From NCBI GenBank assembly GCA_963995505.1, contig OZ023182.1, forward strand, positions 11,400,707-11,464,706: 64,000 nt of DNA. The letters run 5' to 3'. This stretch comes from Hypericum androsaemum (taxonomy: Eukaryota > Streptophyta > Magnoliopsida > Malpighiales > Hypericaceae). Position 1 is the stretch's first letter. Each line of letters opens with the position of its first letter. The translations under genes were made by a program, and so were the position numbers. The notes under the pieces are model-generated. The model worked only from the letters and a program-made list of their open reading frames with translations, made no database searches and was not told where the DNA came from. Of the stretch, positions 24,116 to 34,394 are shown in pieces.

Positions 24116-27100
24116 ATGGCCGATCCTAATGACACTCCAAGACCCGATATGAACCAGAGATTCACTCAAATGGAGGCGGCAATTCAGGCCATCCTTACCC
24201 GCCTGGACAACCTCGCGGTGCAACCCCCTCTAGCTGAGGTACGTAATGAACGAAGAGAGGAAGAGGAGGATGTAGATTCTGATGCTACCCTTAATGTGAG
24301 AAGGGGAGGGAGAGTGTTGAGGGAACGAGGTAGAGGAGGTGGTAGACACGGTGATCTAGGACGTGCTCCTGGAAGAGAAGTTTATAGGGAGGAATATGAG
24401 CGTGGAGGAGAATATAGAAGGGTGGATCGTCCATTCAAAATGAACATAGAGAAATTCTATGGTGATGCGGACGTAGAAGGCTTTCTCAACTGGTTGGACT
24501 CGGTGGAAAAATATTTTGATTGCATGCAACTCACGGAAGAACAGAAGGTGAGCTACGTAGCCTTCAAGCTGGAGTCCGGAGCTGCCGTGTGGTGGAGGAA
24601 GGAACAAGAGTGTCGTAGGAGAAGAGGAGATCTACCAATCAGAGACTGGCCGACCATGGAGCAAGCCTTGAGGGAGAGGTTTTTGCCAGTGGACTACCAT
24701 CAGACCCTCTACAGTCAATTCCTTACGTGCACTTAAGGAAATCGTTCGGTGGAAGAGTACATGACTGAATTCATGAGGTTGGCGTCGAGGAACGATGTGG
24801 AAGAGAATGAGGATCAGATGATTGCACGGTTTGTTGAGGGCCTCAGTTATGAGATCAAGAGCAAGATGGAGTTTGACACGTTTTTGTTTTTCAACGACGC
24901 ATGTGCCAAAGCCAGAAAGATCGGGGCTGCCTTGAAGAGGAAGAAAACGCCCTCTATCCGTTTTTCAGGGCCTGGCCAGGCTTCCACCTATTCAAGGGGA
25001 GGTGTGGAAAGGAGCACACCCCAAGCTTCCGAGCCTAAACCCCCTCCTAGCAAGCCTGCCCCTGTGTTTGCACAAAGAAAGGGAAAAGAGGTAGCCACAA
25101 CCTCATCAATCCGATGTTTCAAATGCAATGAAATGGGCCACAAGTCTAGTGATTGTCCTAAACGCAAGTTTACACAACTTTGCGAGAAGGAAGATTCGGA
25201 TGAGGAGGAGGAAGGGGCGTATTTGTGTGCACCCGTGGACGAGGGTGATGAAGAGGAGGAGACTTCTGAAGGAGAAGAGTATTGCGGGGTCATACAGAAG
25301 GTAGCATTGACCGCAACCAAGAGAGATGATTCCCAACGTAATAACTTGTTTCGCACGAGTTGTCATGTTGGGAAAGTGGTGTGTGAAGTGATAATAGATG
25401 GAGGCAGCCAGGAGAACTTTGTGAGTAGCAAGACAGTGGAAAAGCTTGGCTTGAAGACCTCACCTCACCCCACTCCATATTCCATTGGATGGGTCAGATC
25501 CGGAGGGGGAATCAAGGTCAACTCGAGGTGCACTGTCCCAATCACAATTGGGAAGTATTCTGACCAAGTTGTATGTGATGTCCTTGAGATGGATGCATGC
25601 AACATTCTGTTAGGCAGACCTTGGGAGTTTGATAATAAGGTCGTGCATCGAGGCGAAGAGAACACGTACGAGGTCAGAAAAGGGGGAGAGAAGTTTACTT
25701 TGTTGCCGAAGAAGCCTAAGCACGTGAAGGGGCAAACCAATGCCATGCAGCTCGTATCTATGGTGACCTCTGTGCACGAGATGGTGAACTACACGCGAGA
25801 AGCAGGTTGTTTCCATGTGCTTATTATGACAAATCCTCCAGCCAAGGAAGATGAAGGCTTGGAGTCTCTCCCTGAAGTGGTGCTGGAGTTATTTGAGCTC
25901 TTTCCAGAGCTCGTGGATGAAAGCTTGCAAAAGGGGCTACCACCCTTGCGTGACATCCAGCACCAAATTGACCTTATACCTGGCGCAACCCTTCCAAACT
26001 TGCCGCACTACCGGATGAGTCCGAAGGAGAACCAAATTATCCGAGAGCAAGTGCAAGAGTTACTGGACAAGGGCTATGTGCAAGAGAGCCTAAGTCCTTG
26101 TGGCGTGCCAGCTTTGCTCGTACCAAAGAAAGATGGCACTTGGAGAATGTGCATCGACAGCAGGGCGATCAACAAGATCACAATCGGGTACAGATTTCCC
26201 ATCCCTCGCCTCGATGATATGCTGGACAACCTGAGTGGAGCTACCATATTCTCCAAGATTGATCTACGAAGCGGGTATCATCAGATCAGAATTCGGCCTG
26301 GTGATGAATGGAAGACCGCGTTTAAAACGCGAGATGGTTTGTATGAGTGGCTCGTGATGCCTTTCGGGCTCACTAATGCCCCAAGCACGTTCATGAGGCT
26401 AATGCACCAAGTCCTGAAGCCTTTCCTAGACAAGTACGTGGTGGTTTATTTTGATGACATCTTGGTGTATAGCAAGACCGAAGAAGACCACATGGTGCAT
26501 TTGAAGGAGGTGTTCTCAACCTTGCGAGCAAATCAATTGTACGTGAACCTGAAGAAGTGTAGTTTTTGGAAGAGCCAACTTCTGTTTTTGGGGTTCCGGG
26601 TTGGAAAGGAAGGAGTCCATGTTGATCAGGCCAAGATAGAAGCGATACGCTCCTGGCCAGCTCCTTTAAATGTGAGCCAGACCCGTAGCTTTCTTGGCTT
26701 GGCATCCTTCTACCGCCGGTTTATTCGGGATTTTAGCATGATTGCTGCCCCTCTCACAGCCCTATTGAAGAAGCAGACCCCCTTCGTTTGGGGAGAAGAA
26801 GCTGAGCATGCCTTTCAGACATTGAAGGAGAAGCTTAGCACCGCACCTGTGCTCGCACTCCCTGACTTTGCCAAGCTATTTGAAGTTGATGTGGATGCAT
26901 CCGGGCTTGGCATTGGGGCCGTGCTCTCGCAAGAGAAGAAACCTGTGGCTTTCTTCAGTGAGAAGCTTAGTGAAGCAAGATTGAAGTGGACGACGTACGA
27001 GAAAGAATTCTACGCTGTTTTCCGAGCTCTCAAGACGTGGGAGCACTACCTTGTTGGTAAGGAGATCATTCTCTACTCAGATCACAAGGCTTTGAAGTTC

Positions 27101-28510
27101 TTGCATGACCAGTCTAGGCTTAGCAATCCGATGCATGCTCGTTGGTGTACCTACTTACAGAAATTCCCTTTTAAGATCTCTCATAAAAGCGGAACTCAGA
27201 ATATAGTTGCTGATGCTTTGAGTAGGAGACTTGCATTGCTTACTGAGTTACGAGGTGTGATTACTGCCTTTGATTGTGTTCGAGATATGTATGAGGAAGA
27301 TGGAGACTTTGGTGATATCTGGATGAAGTGCAAGGAAGGAAAGGGTGTAGGAGATTATTTCTTGCAAGATGGGTTCCTAATGAGAGGGAATCAGTTGTGT
27401 GTACCAAAGTCATCCCTACGTGCTCATGTGATGCAAGAGATGCACGCGGGAGGCTTGGCAGCTCATTTGGGACGTGACAAGACCTTGTCCTCGTTGCAAG
27501 AGCGTTTCCATTGGCCAAAGATGTACAAGGATGTTGCTAAGTTTGTGCAACACTGCCGTGTGTGCCAAGAAACGAAGGGAGGAGTCAACAATGCTGGCCT
27601 GTACACGCCTTTGCCAATTCCCAATGCCATATGGGAAGACCTTAGCATGGATTTTATCCTTGGCTTACCCCGCACTCCAAGAGGGGCGGATTCTATTTTT
27701 GTTATTGTTGACAGGTTGTCAAAGATGGCGCATTTTGTGCCATGCAAGAAGACGAATGATGCAGCCGCGGTGGCAAGGCATTTCTTTAGAGAGGTGGTGC
27801 GTTTGCATGGCGTGCCTAAAACGATTGTTTCTGATCGAGACACCAAGTTTCTTGCCAGCTTTTGGAAGACACTTTGGAGGATGTTCGATGCCACGCTCCA
27901 ATTCAGCACCACCGCGCACCCTCAGACAGATGGTCAAACGGAAGCAACCAACCGCACCCTTGGCAACCTTCTTCGCAGCTTGTGTCATGAGAGGCTAAGG
28001 CAGTGGGATCTTGCTTTGCCTATTGTGGAATTCGCGTATAATGGAGCTGTTCACAGGTCTACGGGGAAGCCTCCCTTTGCTTTGGTGTATACAAAGGCCC
28101 CTAACCATTTGGTTGATGTCTCCAGCGTGCCACGACCTGTTCGAGCCAACACAAGTGCCCTCGCCTATGCTGAAGACGTGCAAGCCATACTGGAAGCTGT
28201 GAAGAAAAGACTTAGCACAATGTACGCCAAGGAGAAAGAGCGAGTGGATGCAAAGCGAAAGGTGCAAATATTTCAACCCGGAGAACAGGTTATGGTGCAC
28301 TTTCGCAAGGAACGCATGCCCGCAGGCTGGGGAGGCAAGCTTCAAGCACGACGGTTTGGTCCATACAAGGTGCTCCGGCGTGTCAACGACAATGCATATG
28401 TGATTGACCTACCGGAAGATCTAGGCGTATCGAGGACCTTCAACGTAGCTGATCTCACGCCATATTTCAATCCTCTTCCTTTGCCAAGCCGTTTAGCTGC
28501 TCGAGACTAG
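24116..28510 (+). CDS. Element B Gag-Pol polyprotein, 1464 codons with one in-frame stop
   Basis: A single frame encoding capsid/nucleocapsid, protease, RT, RNase H and integrase. From the ATG (MADPNDTPRPDMNQ): Arg/Gly-rich segment; retrotransposon-gag domain (FYGDADVEGFLNWLDSVEKY, about residues 115-205); CCHC knuckle CFKCNEMGHKSSDC (about 334-347); protease IIDGGSQENF (about 426); RT with [11 protein letters not shown] and VYFDDILVY (about 777); RNase H VDVDASGLG and YSDHKALKF; integrase HHCC zinc domain and acidic core ([26 protein letters not shown]); a GPY-type C-terminal domain ending FNVADLTPYF. The only lesion seen is TAA at 24734-24736 (codon 207), in the same frame as both flanks. 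CAA-to-TAA mutation is the simplest reading. Stop read-through is possible but unsupported. Confidence 0.93.
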
Positions 28511-28519
28511 CAGGCTCTT

Positions 28520-28532
28520 AAGGGGGGGAGGA
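28520..28532 (+). other. Element B polypurine tract
   Basis: AAGGGGGGGAGGA directly before the 3' LTR, ten bases after the stop of the polyprotein. Confidence 0.92.
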
Positions 28533-29013
28533 TGCCGTAGGACGAATGTGCGTTGGTCAACATGTTTGTGCGTTGGACGTGTGCCTGGAACGCGTGGAGT
28601 TTGTGGTTTCAATTATTGCACTTAATTCAGCGTTTAATTTCGTGATTGTAATAAGGCACATTTAAATGCCAATTATTGGGGGTTAGAGGGGAGGTTACGG
28701 ACAGGAGGCGTGTGAAGAGGCTTGCCATAATTCTCGCCTTAACTCCTGCCTTAACTCCCGCCTTCTATTTGTATCTGGCGGAGAGGAAATAATGAGGACA
28801 GATTTTGAATCCAAAAACGTGCAAGTGAGCTGAGTGCGCTTCGTGCGCGAGAATTTCCTACCTTGGCCGTTGGTTGGCTGCTTGTGGACTCAAGCAAACC
28901 TTCCATCTTGTTTCGGAAGATCCAAGTGGAATTGTCCATCGTTTATTTCTTTCAACTGTTCGAGCCTCGTTCGTTTGAGGTGTTGATTCGCACGCCTCCG
29001 TTGTGCTACATCA
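28533..29013 (+). mobile_element. Element B 3' LTR
   Basis: 481 bp, the same boundaries as the 5' LTR and one visible substitution. Followed by the GCGCC target copy at 29014-29018, where A2 pol resumes. Confidence 0.95.
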
Positions 29014-30780
29014 GCGCCCCTCACTGAAGTCATCAAGAAGAACGTTGGATTTAGTTGGGGAGAAGCTCAAGAGAACGCATTCCAACTCATCAAAGAGAAG
29101 TTGACTAATGCTCCTTTGTTGGCTTTGCCTAACTTTGCTAAAACCTTTGAAGTTGAATGTGATGCCTCAGGTATAGGTATTGGAGCTGTCCTCATGCAAG
29201 AAGGGAGACCAATTGCCTACTTTAGTGAGAAACTAAGTGGAGCAACCTTGAACTATCCAACTTATGACAAAGAGTTGTATGCACTAGTTCGAGCGTTGGA
29301 AACATGGCAGCATTACTTGTGGCCCAAGGAATTTGTGATCCACACTGATCATGAATCACTCAAGCACTTAAAGGGGCAACACAAGCTGAATAAAAGGCAT
29401 GCACGATGGGTGGAGTTCATTGAGACATTTCCTTATGTCATTCGCTACAAGCAAGGTAAGGAAAATGTAGTAGCTGATGCCCTATCGCGAAGGTATGCTT
29501 TGATCTCAACTCTTGATGCGAAGTTAATTGGTTTTGAACACATTAAAGAGTTGTATGCTGATGATACTGATTTTGGTGATCTGTTCCGAGCTACGGAGAA
29601 GAGTGCAAGTGGTAAATTTTTTCGGACTGAAGGTTACCTATTTCGTGAGAACAAACTTTGTGTGCCTAATTGTTCTATGCGAGAGTTGCTAATTCAGGAG
29701 GCACATGGAGGCGGATTGATGGGGCACTTTGGAATCGCAAAGACTTTGGCAATGCTACAAGATCACTTCTATTGGCCGCATATGAAGCGTGACGTTGAAA
29801 GAGTTTGTGGACGTTGCATCACATGCAAGCAAGCCAAGTCGAAGGTAAAACCCCACGGTTTGTATACCCCACTACCTATACCTAGTGAGCCTTGGATTGA
29901 TATCTCTATGGATTTTGTGTTAGGACTGCCTAGGACTAAACGTGGAAGGGATTCAATCTTTGTGGTAGTGGATAGGTTTTCTAAGATGGCATATTTTATT
30001 CCATGTCATAAGACTGATGATGCTTCAAACATTGCTGATCTGTTCTTTAGAGAAGTTGTTAGGTTGCATGGTATGCCTAGAACTATTATTTCTGATAGAG
30101 ATGCTAAGTTCTTGAGTTACTTTTGGAAGACCTTGTGGAGTAAGTTAGGTACCAAGTTGTTATTTTCTACTACTTGTCATCCACAAACTGATGGACAAAC
30201 TGAAGTTGTAAATAGGACCTTGTCTACTTTATTGAGAGCACTTATCAAGCATAACATTAAGACTTGGGAAGAATGTTTGCCACATGTTGAATTTGCTTAT
30301 AATCGTTCCGTTCATTCTGCTACTCAATTCTCACCATTTGAGCTTGTTTATGGATTTAAACCTTTGACTCCTTTGGATTTATCACCTTTGCCTTCGAGTG
30401 AGCATGTTAACTTAGATGCCAAGAAGAAGGCTGATTTTGTCAAGCAACTGCATGAGAGGGCGCGAAAGAACATAGAGAAACGAACGGAGCACTACGCGAG
30501 ACAAGCAAACAAAGGACGGCACAAGGTTGTCTTTGAGCCTGGAGATTGGGTCTGGTTGCACATGCGAAAGGAACGCTTTCCCGCGCAACGGCGTTCGAAG
30601 TTGCTACCACAGGGAGATGGTCCATTTCAAGTGCTTGAACGCATCAATGACAATGCCTACAAGCTTGACCTGCCAGGTGAGTATAATGTTAGTGCTTCTT
30701 TCAATGTTACTGATTTGAGTCTGTTTGATGTAGGTGAAGATTTGAGGACAAATCCTTTTAAGAGGAGGGGAATGATGTGA
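29014..30780 (+). pseudogene. Element A2 pol, 3' part (RNase H and integrase)
   Basis: Continuation of A2 pol after element B, uninterrupted to TGA at 30778-30780. RNase [36 protein letters not shown]. Integrase: zinc domain [18 protein letters not shown], acidic core [16 protein letters not shown] and [11 protein letters not shown]-terminal [20 protein letters not shown] ending [10 protein letters not shown]. This half is cleaner than its left-arm twin, which has two nonsense codons here. It cannot be expressed as a fusion with the RT half because B lies between them. The frame ends a few bases inside the 3' LTR. Confidence 0.9.
30760..30772 (+). other. Element A2 polypurine tract
   Basis: AAGAGGAGGGGAA immediately before the LTR start TGATGTGAGC. 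It overlaps the last codons of pol. Confidence 0.87.
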
Positions 30781-30998
30781 GCACACCTACGAACACACCT
30801 ATATTCAAGCCACAAGACTCACGGCAAGTGCACGTACCAATTGGACCGGTGACACGAGCAAGAGCCAAAAAGTTTCAGGCAGAATTTAATGGATTAATGC
30901 AAGAAGTCTGGGCTCAAGATGGTGCGTACAAGTGCAAGGACGTGCATGAGGCCCATGCAAAGCCCATGCACGTGATAGAGGCTATTTTGGAAGCTTGA
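30777..30998 (+). pseudogene. Pol C-terminal tail encoded inside LTR A (out of frame)
   Basis: An open stretch of 73 codons at the start of the LTR contains GPVTRARAKKFQAEFNGL and QEVWAQ, the basic tail found at the end of many plant gypsy Gag-Pol proteins. It is in the -1 frame relative to pol, begins with GTG and overlaps the pol stop. The same layout occurs in the left arm (14068-13847). The likely reading is an ancestral pol that ran into its LTR and was separated by a small indel in the purine tract. The sequence shows no standard slippery heptamer that would rescue it. Confidence 0.55.
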
Positions 30999-31252
30999 CA
31001 TGCACGTAAGCTTCTAGATGCATGCGCACATGGAGAATCAAGAAGAATCAGCCTATTTAGTCCGTGCATCTACTTGTTTTGGACGTGCAGCTATTAGTTA
31101 TTCTATTAGATATTATTTGCTTATATTATTCCTTATTTAGTTGAATAAATTCGGCCAGAATCTCCTTAGATTGGGAAAGAGAGTTTTGGCCAGCCTTTGA
31201 ACTCCTTTTAAGGAGATAGCTTATTTAGGAATACTTTGGTACTTTGGAGCCT

Positions 31253-31259
31253 ATATAAG
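31253..31259 (+). promoter_or_regulatory. TATA box of LTR A (A2 3' copy)
   Basis: TATATAA within AGCCTATATAAGGAGG, the best core-promoter candidate in LTR A. It is conserved in every A LTR copy of the window. Confidence 0.6.
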
Positions 31260-31552
31260 GAGGTCTCCTAGCAATAAAACGTACACAACTTTTGAGATTG
31301 ATAATTTTGTGAGTTAGATACTCCTTGCGTGTTCTTGCTAATTGCTGGATTGCTTAGCTTGAGCGAATCTTTCACTTATCAAACGATTCCTCCATCATCG
31401 TTTGTGGCGTGATTCGACTTGGACCAAAGGTTCACGAAATTCCATTGCTCGGGTTGCGGTTCTTCCAAACCAAGGTTCTTGCAAGGCTCGAGTTCGTGGA
31501 TTGCGGTCTGTTCCATCCAAAGTAGCACGGTCCATTGTGAATCTCCTGCCGA

Positions 31553-31557
31553 GGTTC
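31553..31557 (+). other. Element C target-site duplication, left copy (GGTTC)
   Basis: GGTTC precedes element C and recurs at 41964-41968. The intact LTR A end GAGGTTCA at 19956-19963 shows the empty site. Confidence 0.93.
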
Positions 31558-33424
31558 TGTCACGACCCAAATTCGTGGTCGGTCACCGGCGCTAGATCAT
31601 GTCAAACTTAATATAATAAACCACAACCTAGCAAGCCTCAAATCATAATATATCATTCCTATTACCAGGATTGTCAAAATATTTTTTTTTTCACAACCTT
31701 GTTTCTTCAAACAAACATATTTATCGTGTCCAAAACCTGGTAGGCGTTGGAGTACACATCTTCAACGTCATATCATCAAACTCATTCTTTTAAAACATAA
31801 CATAAATTTACACATACATTACCTATTAACATTAATCTAAAATCACATGTCAAAGACCAACAAATATGTACAATGGAGCGACCTAGATTACAAAGACAAA
31901 GACCATCCGGAGACCTTTGAACGTAGCCCGAGAAAGAAAGACAACGGGCTGAACTCGGATGAAGAAGCTTCTCCAGATGCAAACTACGGCTCAAATCTCT
32001 TCACCTGTGGATTGAAGTAAGGGGTAAGTGCTTTGAAACACTTAGTAAGCAAATATTATAAGTAACATGTATTTAACCAACCAGTCGTTCCCATCAAACT
32101 CAACCAAATACTAACACACAACTAAGACAACAAAAGACTACTTCACAGACAAGGTCATCAAAGAATTCACATATCACACGTAATCAGAACTTCAGATAGA
32201 CTCTCACAGAACATATAACACAATTCGGATGAACTTCAGATAGGTCTAGATAGTGTCACTCCCACTCCGACACGAGGATACCATATCTTAAAGGCGCCAT
32301 CAGAAACCAACCCCGCCGGCCAAATATCAGATCATATACATATCCAATGTATCCTCAGTATATGTGCACATATGCCAACATCCCCGGTTGGTCACGGGTA
32401 GACCTCATCATCCGCCATCTCACAAATGACATACCAAACACACGTAATACATATTGACCAGAACATATTGACCACATATCCAAATTCATACCAAAAGAGT
32501 CCCATATCATGAATTGGGCAAAATAGCCCCAAATAAACAAACAATTCCACAAACATCTTCAAATCACATATTAACCAAAACTAATCATATAACCATACTT
32601 AAACCAATCAAAAGTACACCAAATCATACATATCACCCACGTCTAGTTAACTAAATACATGTTACAAAGAATATCCACTTACTAGACAATGGTTGCTTAA
32701 ACCATTCAAAGAGAAGCTCCGTTCTTCGTTTTACAACTCGTGGCACTCGGATTCAAATGCTGATTAACTAGCCAAAAGAACAATTAACCACTATCATCAC
32801 CTGCCTCTTTCGCATGTAAATATGTCTTAGGAAACATAATACTTCAATTTTTAATTTGCACTTTCTGCCAATACTTGGCTTCATGTTTCCGTCACACCCA
32901 TCCCACGGACCACCTACTTCACATAGTGGATGGCTTAATTCATATTACCTTAATCTCAACAGATTTCAAACACATTTTCATTTGTCCCAAAAATCTGTAT
33001 TTCTTTACTTACCAAATTTATCTTTTGTTCACTTGCTCTATACTACAACCTTAACATGATTTCACTCTACATATTAAACTCCTACAGGAAATACGATTAA
33101 CCTAACAAACCCATTTATTATCACCTCCATTTATTTTTTAGACTAAACATTTTAATTACCTTCACAAAGTATTTCTCACGTACTAGAAACTCCAATTTTT
33201 CAATATTAGGGTTGTCATTTTATAACTATCCCTTATTCCCTCATCTAAATAATCTGTACCATAATATATTTTATTTCTAGTTTCACTATTTGATTCACCT
33301 TCAAATTACTTGTTTGTTTAATTACTTCTAAGCATTCATCTAACTAATAATCATATCTAGGCTGTCGTTTCACCATCCCTTTGATCATCTTCATTTTCTT
33401 TAAATCAAACTAAATCAGTAGCTA

Positions 33425-33476
<52 letters not shown>

Positions 33477-34346
33477 CCATTTGTTTTGACAAATCTGCGC
33501 ATCATCTCTTCTATAAATTTGTTTCAATATTCTTGTTCAACAACAAATAATCTCAGTTAAAAGTCATACCTTAGGTAACCATCTATTTTTGTGTACGTCG
33601 ACCACCCCTTCTTTTCTGTCTTAATTTTCCACGTTAGTTTCTTTGTTCTAGTGATTTTTAATTCTTGCACCATTAAGCTCATCAATATCTCATTTTATAA
33701 TGAGATTTGTAATTCTCGTGGACAGTCCCAATAGTGCCATGTTTTTTCTTAGTTTTTATTTTACCCTTATCATGTTTGGTATTTAGATATTTTCTTACCT
33801 CATTCCTGCCGTTTCCCCCTTATTTTAGAGTGATGACTATGTTCTTATCTTACTTTTACTTTTATAGGTTGCCACGTTTTACTGTACTATATTTATTTTT
33901 TTCTTATCCAATTCTACAAGCTAAAATTCAACTAGCTCTTAATCTTCTATTTTTAACCTTTGTTACCGTAACAGCTAAATGTACTTTGCTTAATTTACCA
34001 AACATAATATGGCTAATCATCATATTGAATAGTTTATTCAAAATTTAGGTTAACTTAAATAAAATCACATAACCAATATTTTCAATACTGACAAAATCAG
34101 ACCTATATCAAAGTACCCTAAATTCTTACTTTGTTCCAGCCAGATTATTTCATAAATCACAAAACTCAAAGAACAAAGTTATAGATCTAGATGTTATAAA
34201 ATCACACAAATTGGAATCAACTAATTTGGAGTCCGGATGAGAAAGTTATGCCCATTTTACCGAATGATGACGGACTAAGCTTAAACCCTTCCAAAACCAA
34301 CCTTATTTTGTTGTAACAAATTTGGTAGATGGGTGAGGGTATCACA
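31558..34346 (-). mobile_element. Element C 3' LTR
   Basis: 2789 bp. In element orientation it begins TGTGATACCCTCACCC and ends GTCGTGACA. Its outward (leftward) end faces directly into LTR A2, so any read-out transcription from this LTR is antisense to A2. Confidence 0.93.
33428..33473. repeat. (AT)23 microsatellite in LTR C
   Basis: Uninterrupted AT run. The homologue in the other complete C LTR is (AT)22 at 41047-41090. Confidence 0.97.
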
Positions 34347-34359
34347 GTCTCCCCTCCTT
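34347..34359 (-). other. Element C polypurine tract
   Basis: In element orientation AAGGAGGGGAGAC lies immediately before the 3' LTR. Confidence 0.88.
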
Positions 34360-34394
34360 ATAAAATTCGGTCCCTGAATTTTCACAATGGAAGG

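Larger units (their letters stand above)
23462..29013 (+). mobile_element. Element B: full-length, young Ty3/gypsy retrotransposon (5552 bp)
   Basis: Complete structure: 481-bp LTRs (23462-23942 and 28533-29013), initiator-Met primer-binding site, one gag-pol frame, polypurine tract and a 5-bp GCGCC target duplication. I see one difference between the LTRs (GTGG versus TTGG, near 23605 and 28676), which implies a very recent insertion. It lies in A2 pol only; the A1 copy retains the empty site. The coding region has one in-frame stop and no frameshift. RT resembles CRM/Reina-type chromoviruses, but no chromodomain is evident after the integrase. The clade is left open. Confidence 0.95.
30773..31557 (+). 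mobile_element. Element A2 3' LTR (complete but for its last base)
   Basis: 785 bp, from TGATGTGAGCAC to GAGGTTC. Element C is inserted one base before the LTR end; the GGTTC target duplication and final A are found after C at 41964-41969. TATATAA lies at 31253-31259. The mirrored LTR is at 13288-14072. Confidence 0.92.
10837..34043. repeat. Giant inverted repeat of nested gypsy sequence (two arms, 18-bp spacer)
   Basis: The sequence from 19636 leftwards to about 10837 is the reverse complement of 19655 rightwards to about 34043, except for element B (23462-29013 plus one target-site copy), which interrupts the right arm only. Both arms contain, from the centre outward, a partial A 5' LTR, primer-binding site, leader, gag, protease, RT, RNase H, integrase, the A 3' LTR and about 2.45 kb of element C LTR. 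The A/C junction is identical in both arms (GTGACA next to GAACC on the left; its complement at 31553-31560). Identity by eye is about 98-99%. The central LTR parts differ at about six sites in 309 bp, whereas the first 200 bp of gag are identical. The arms are about 8.8 kb long after removing B. Confidence 0.93.
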
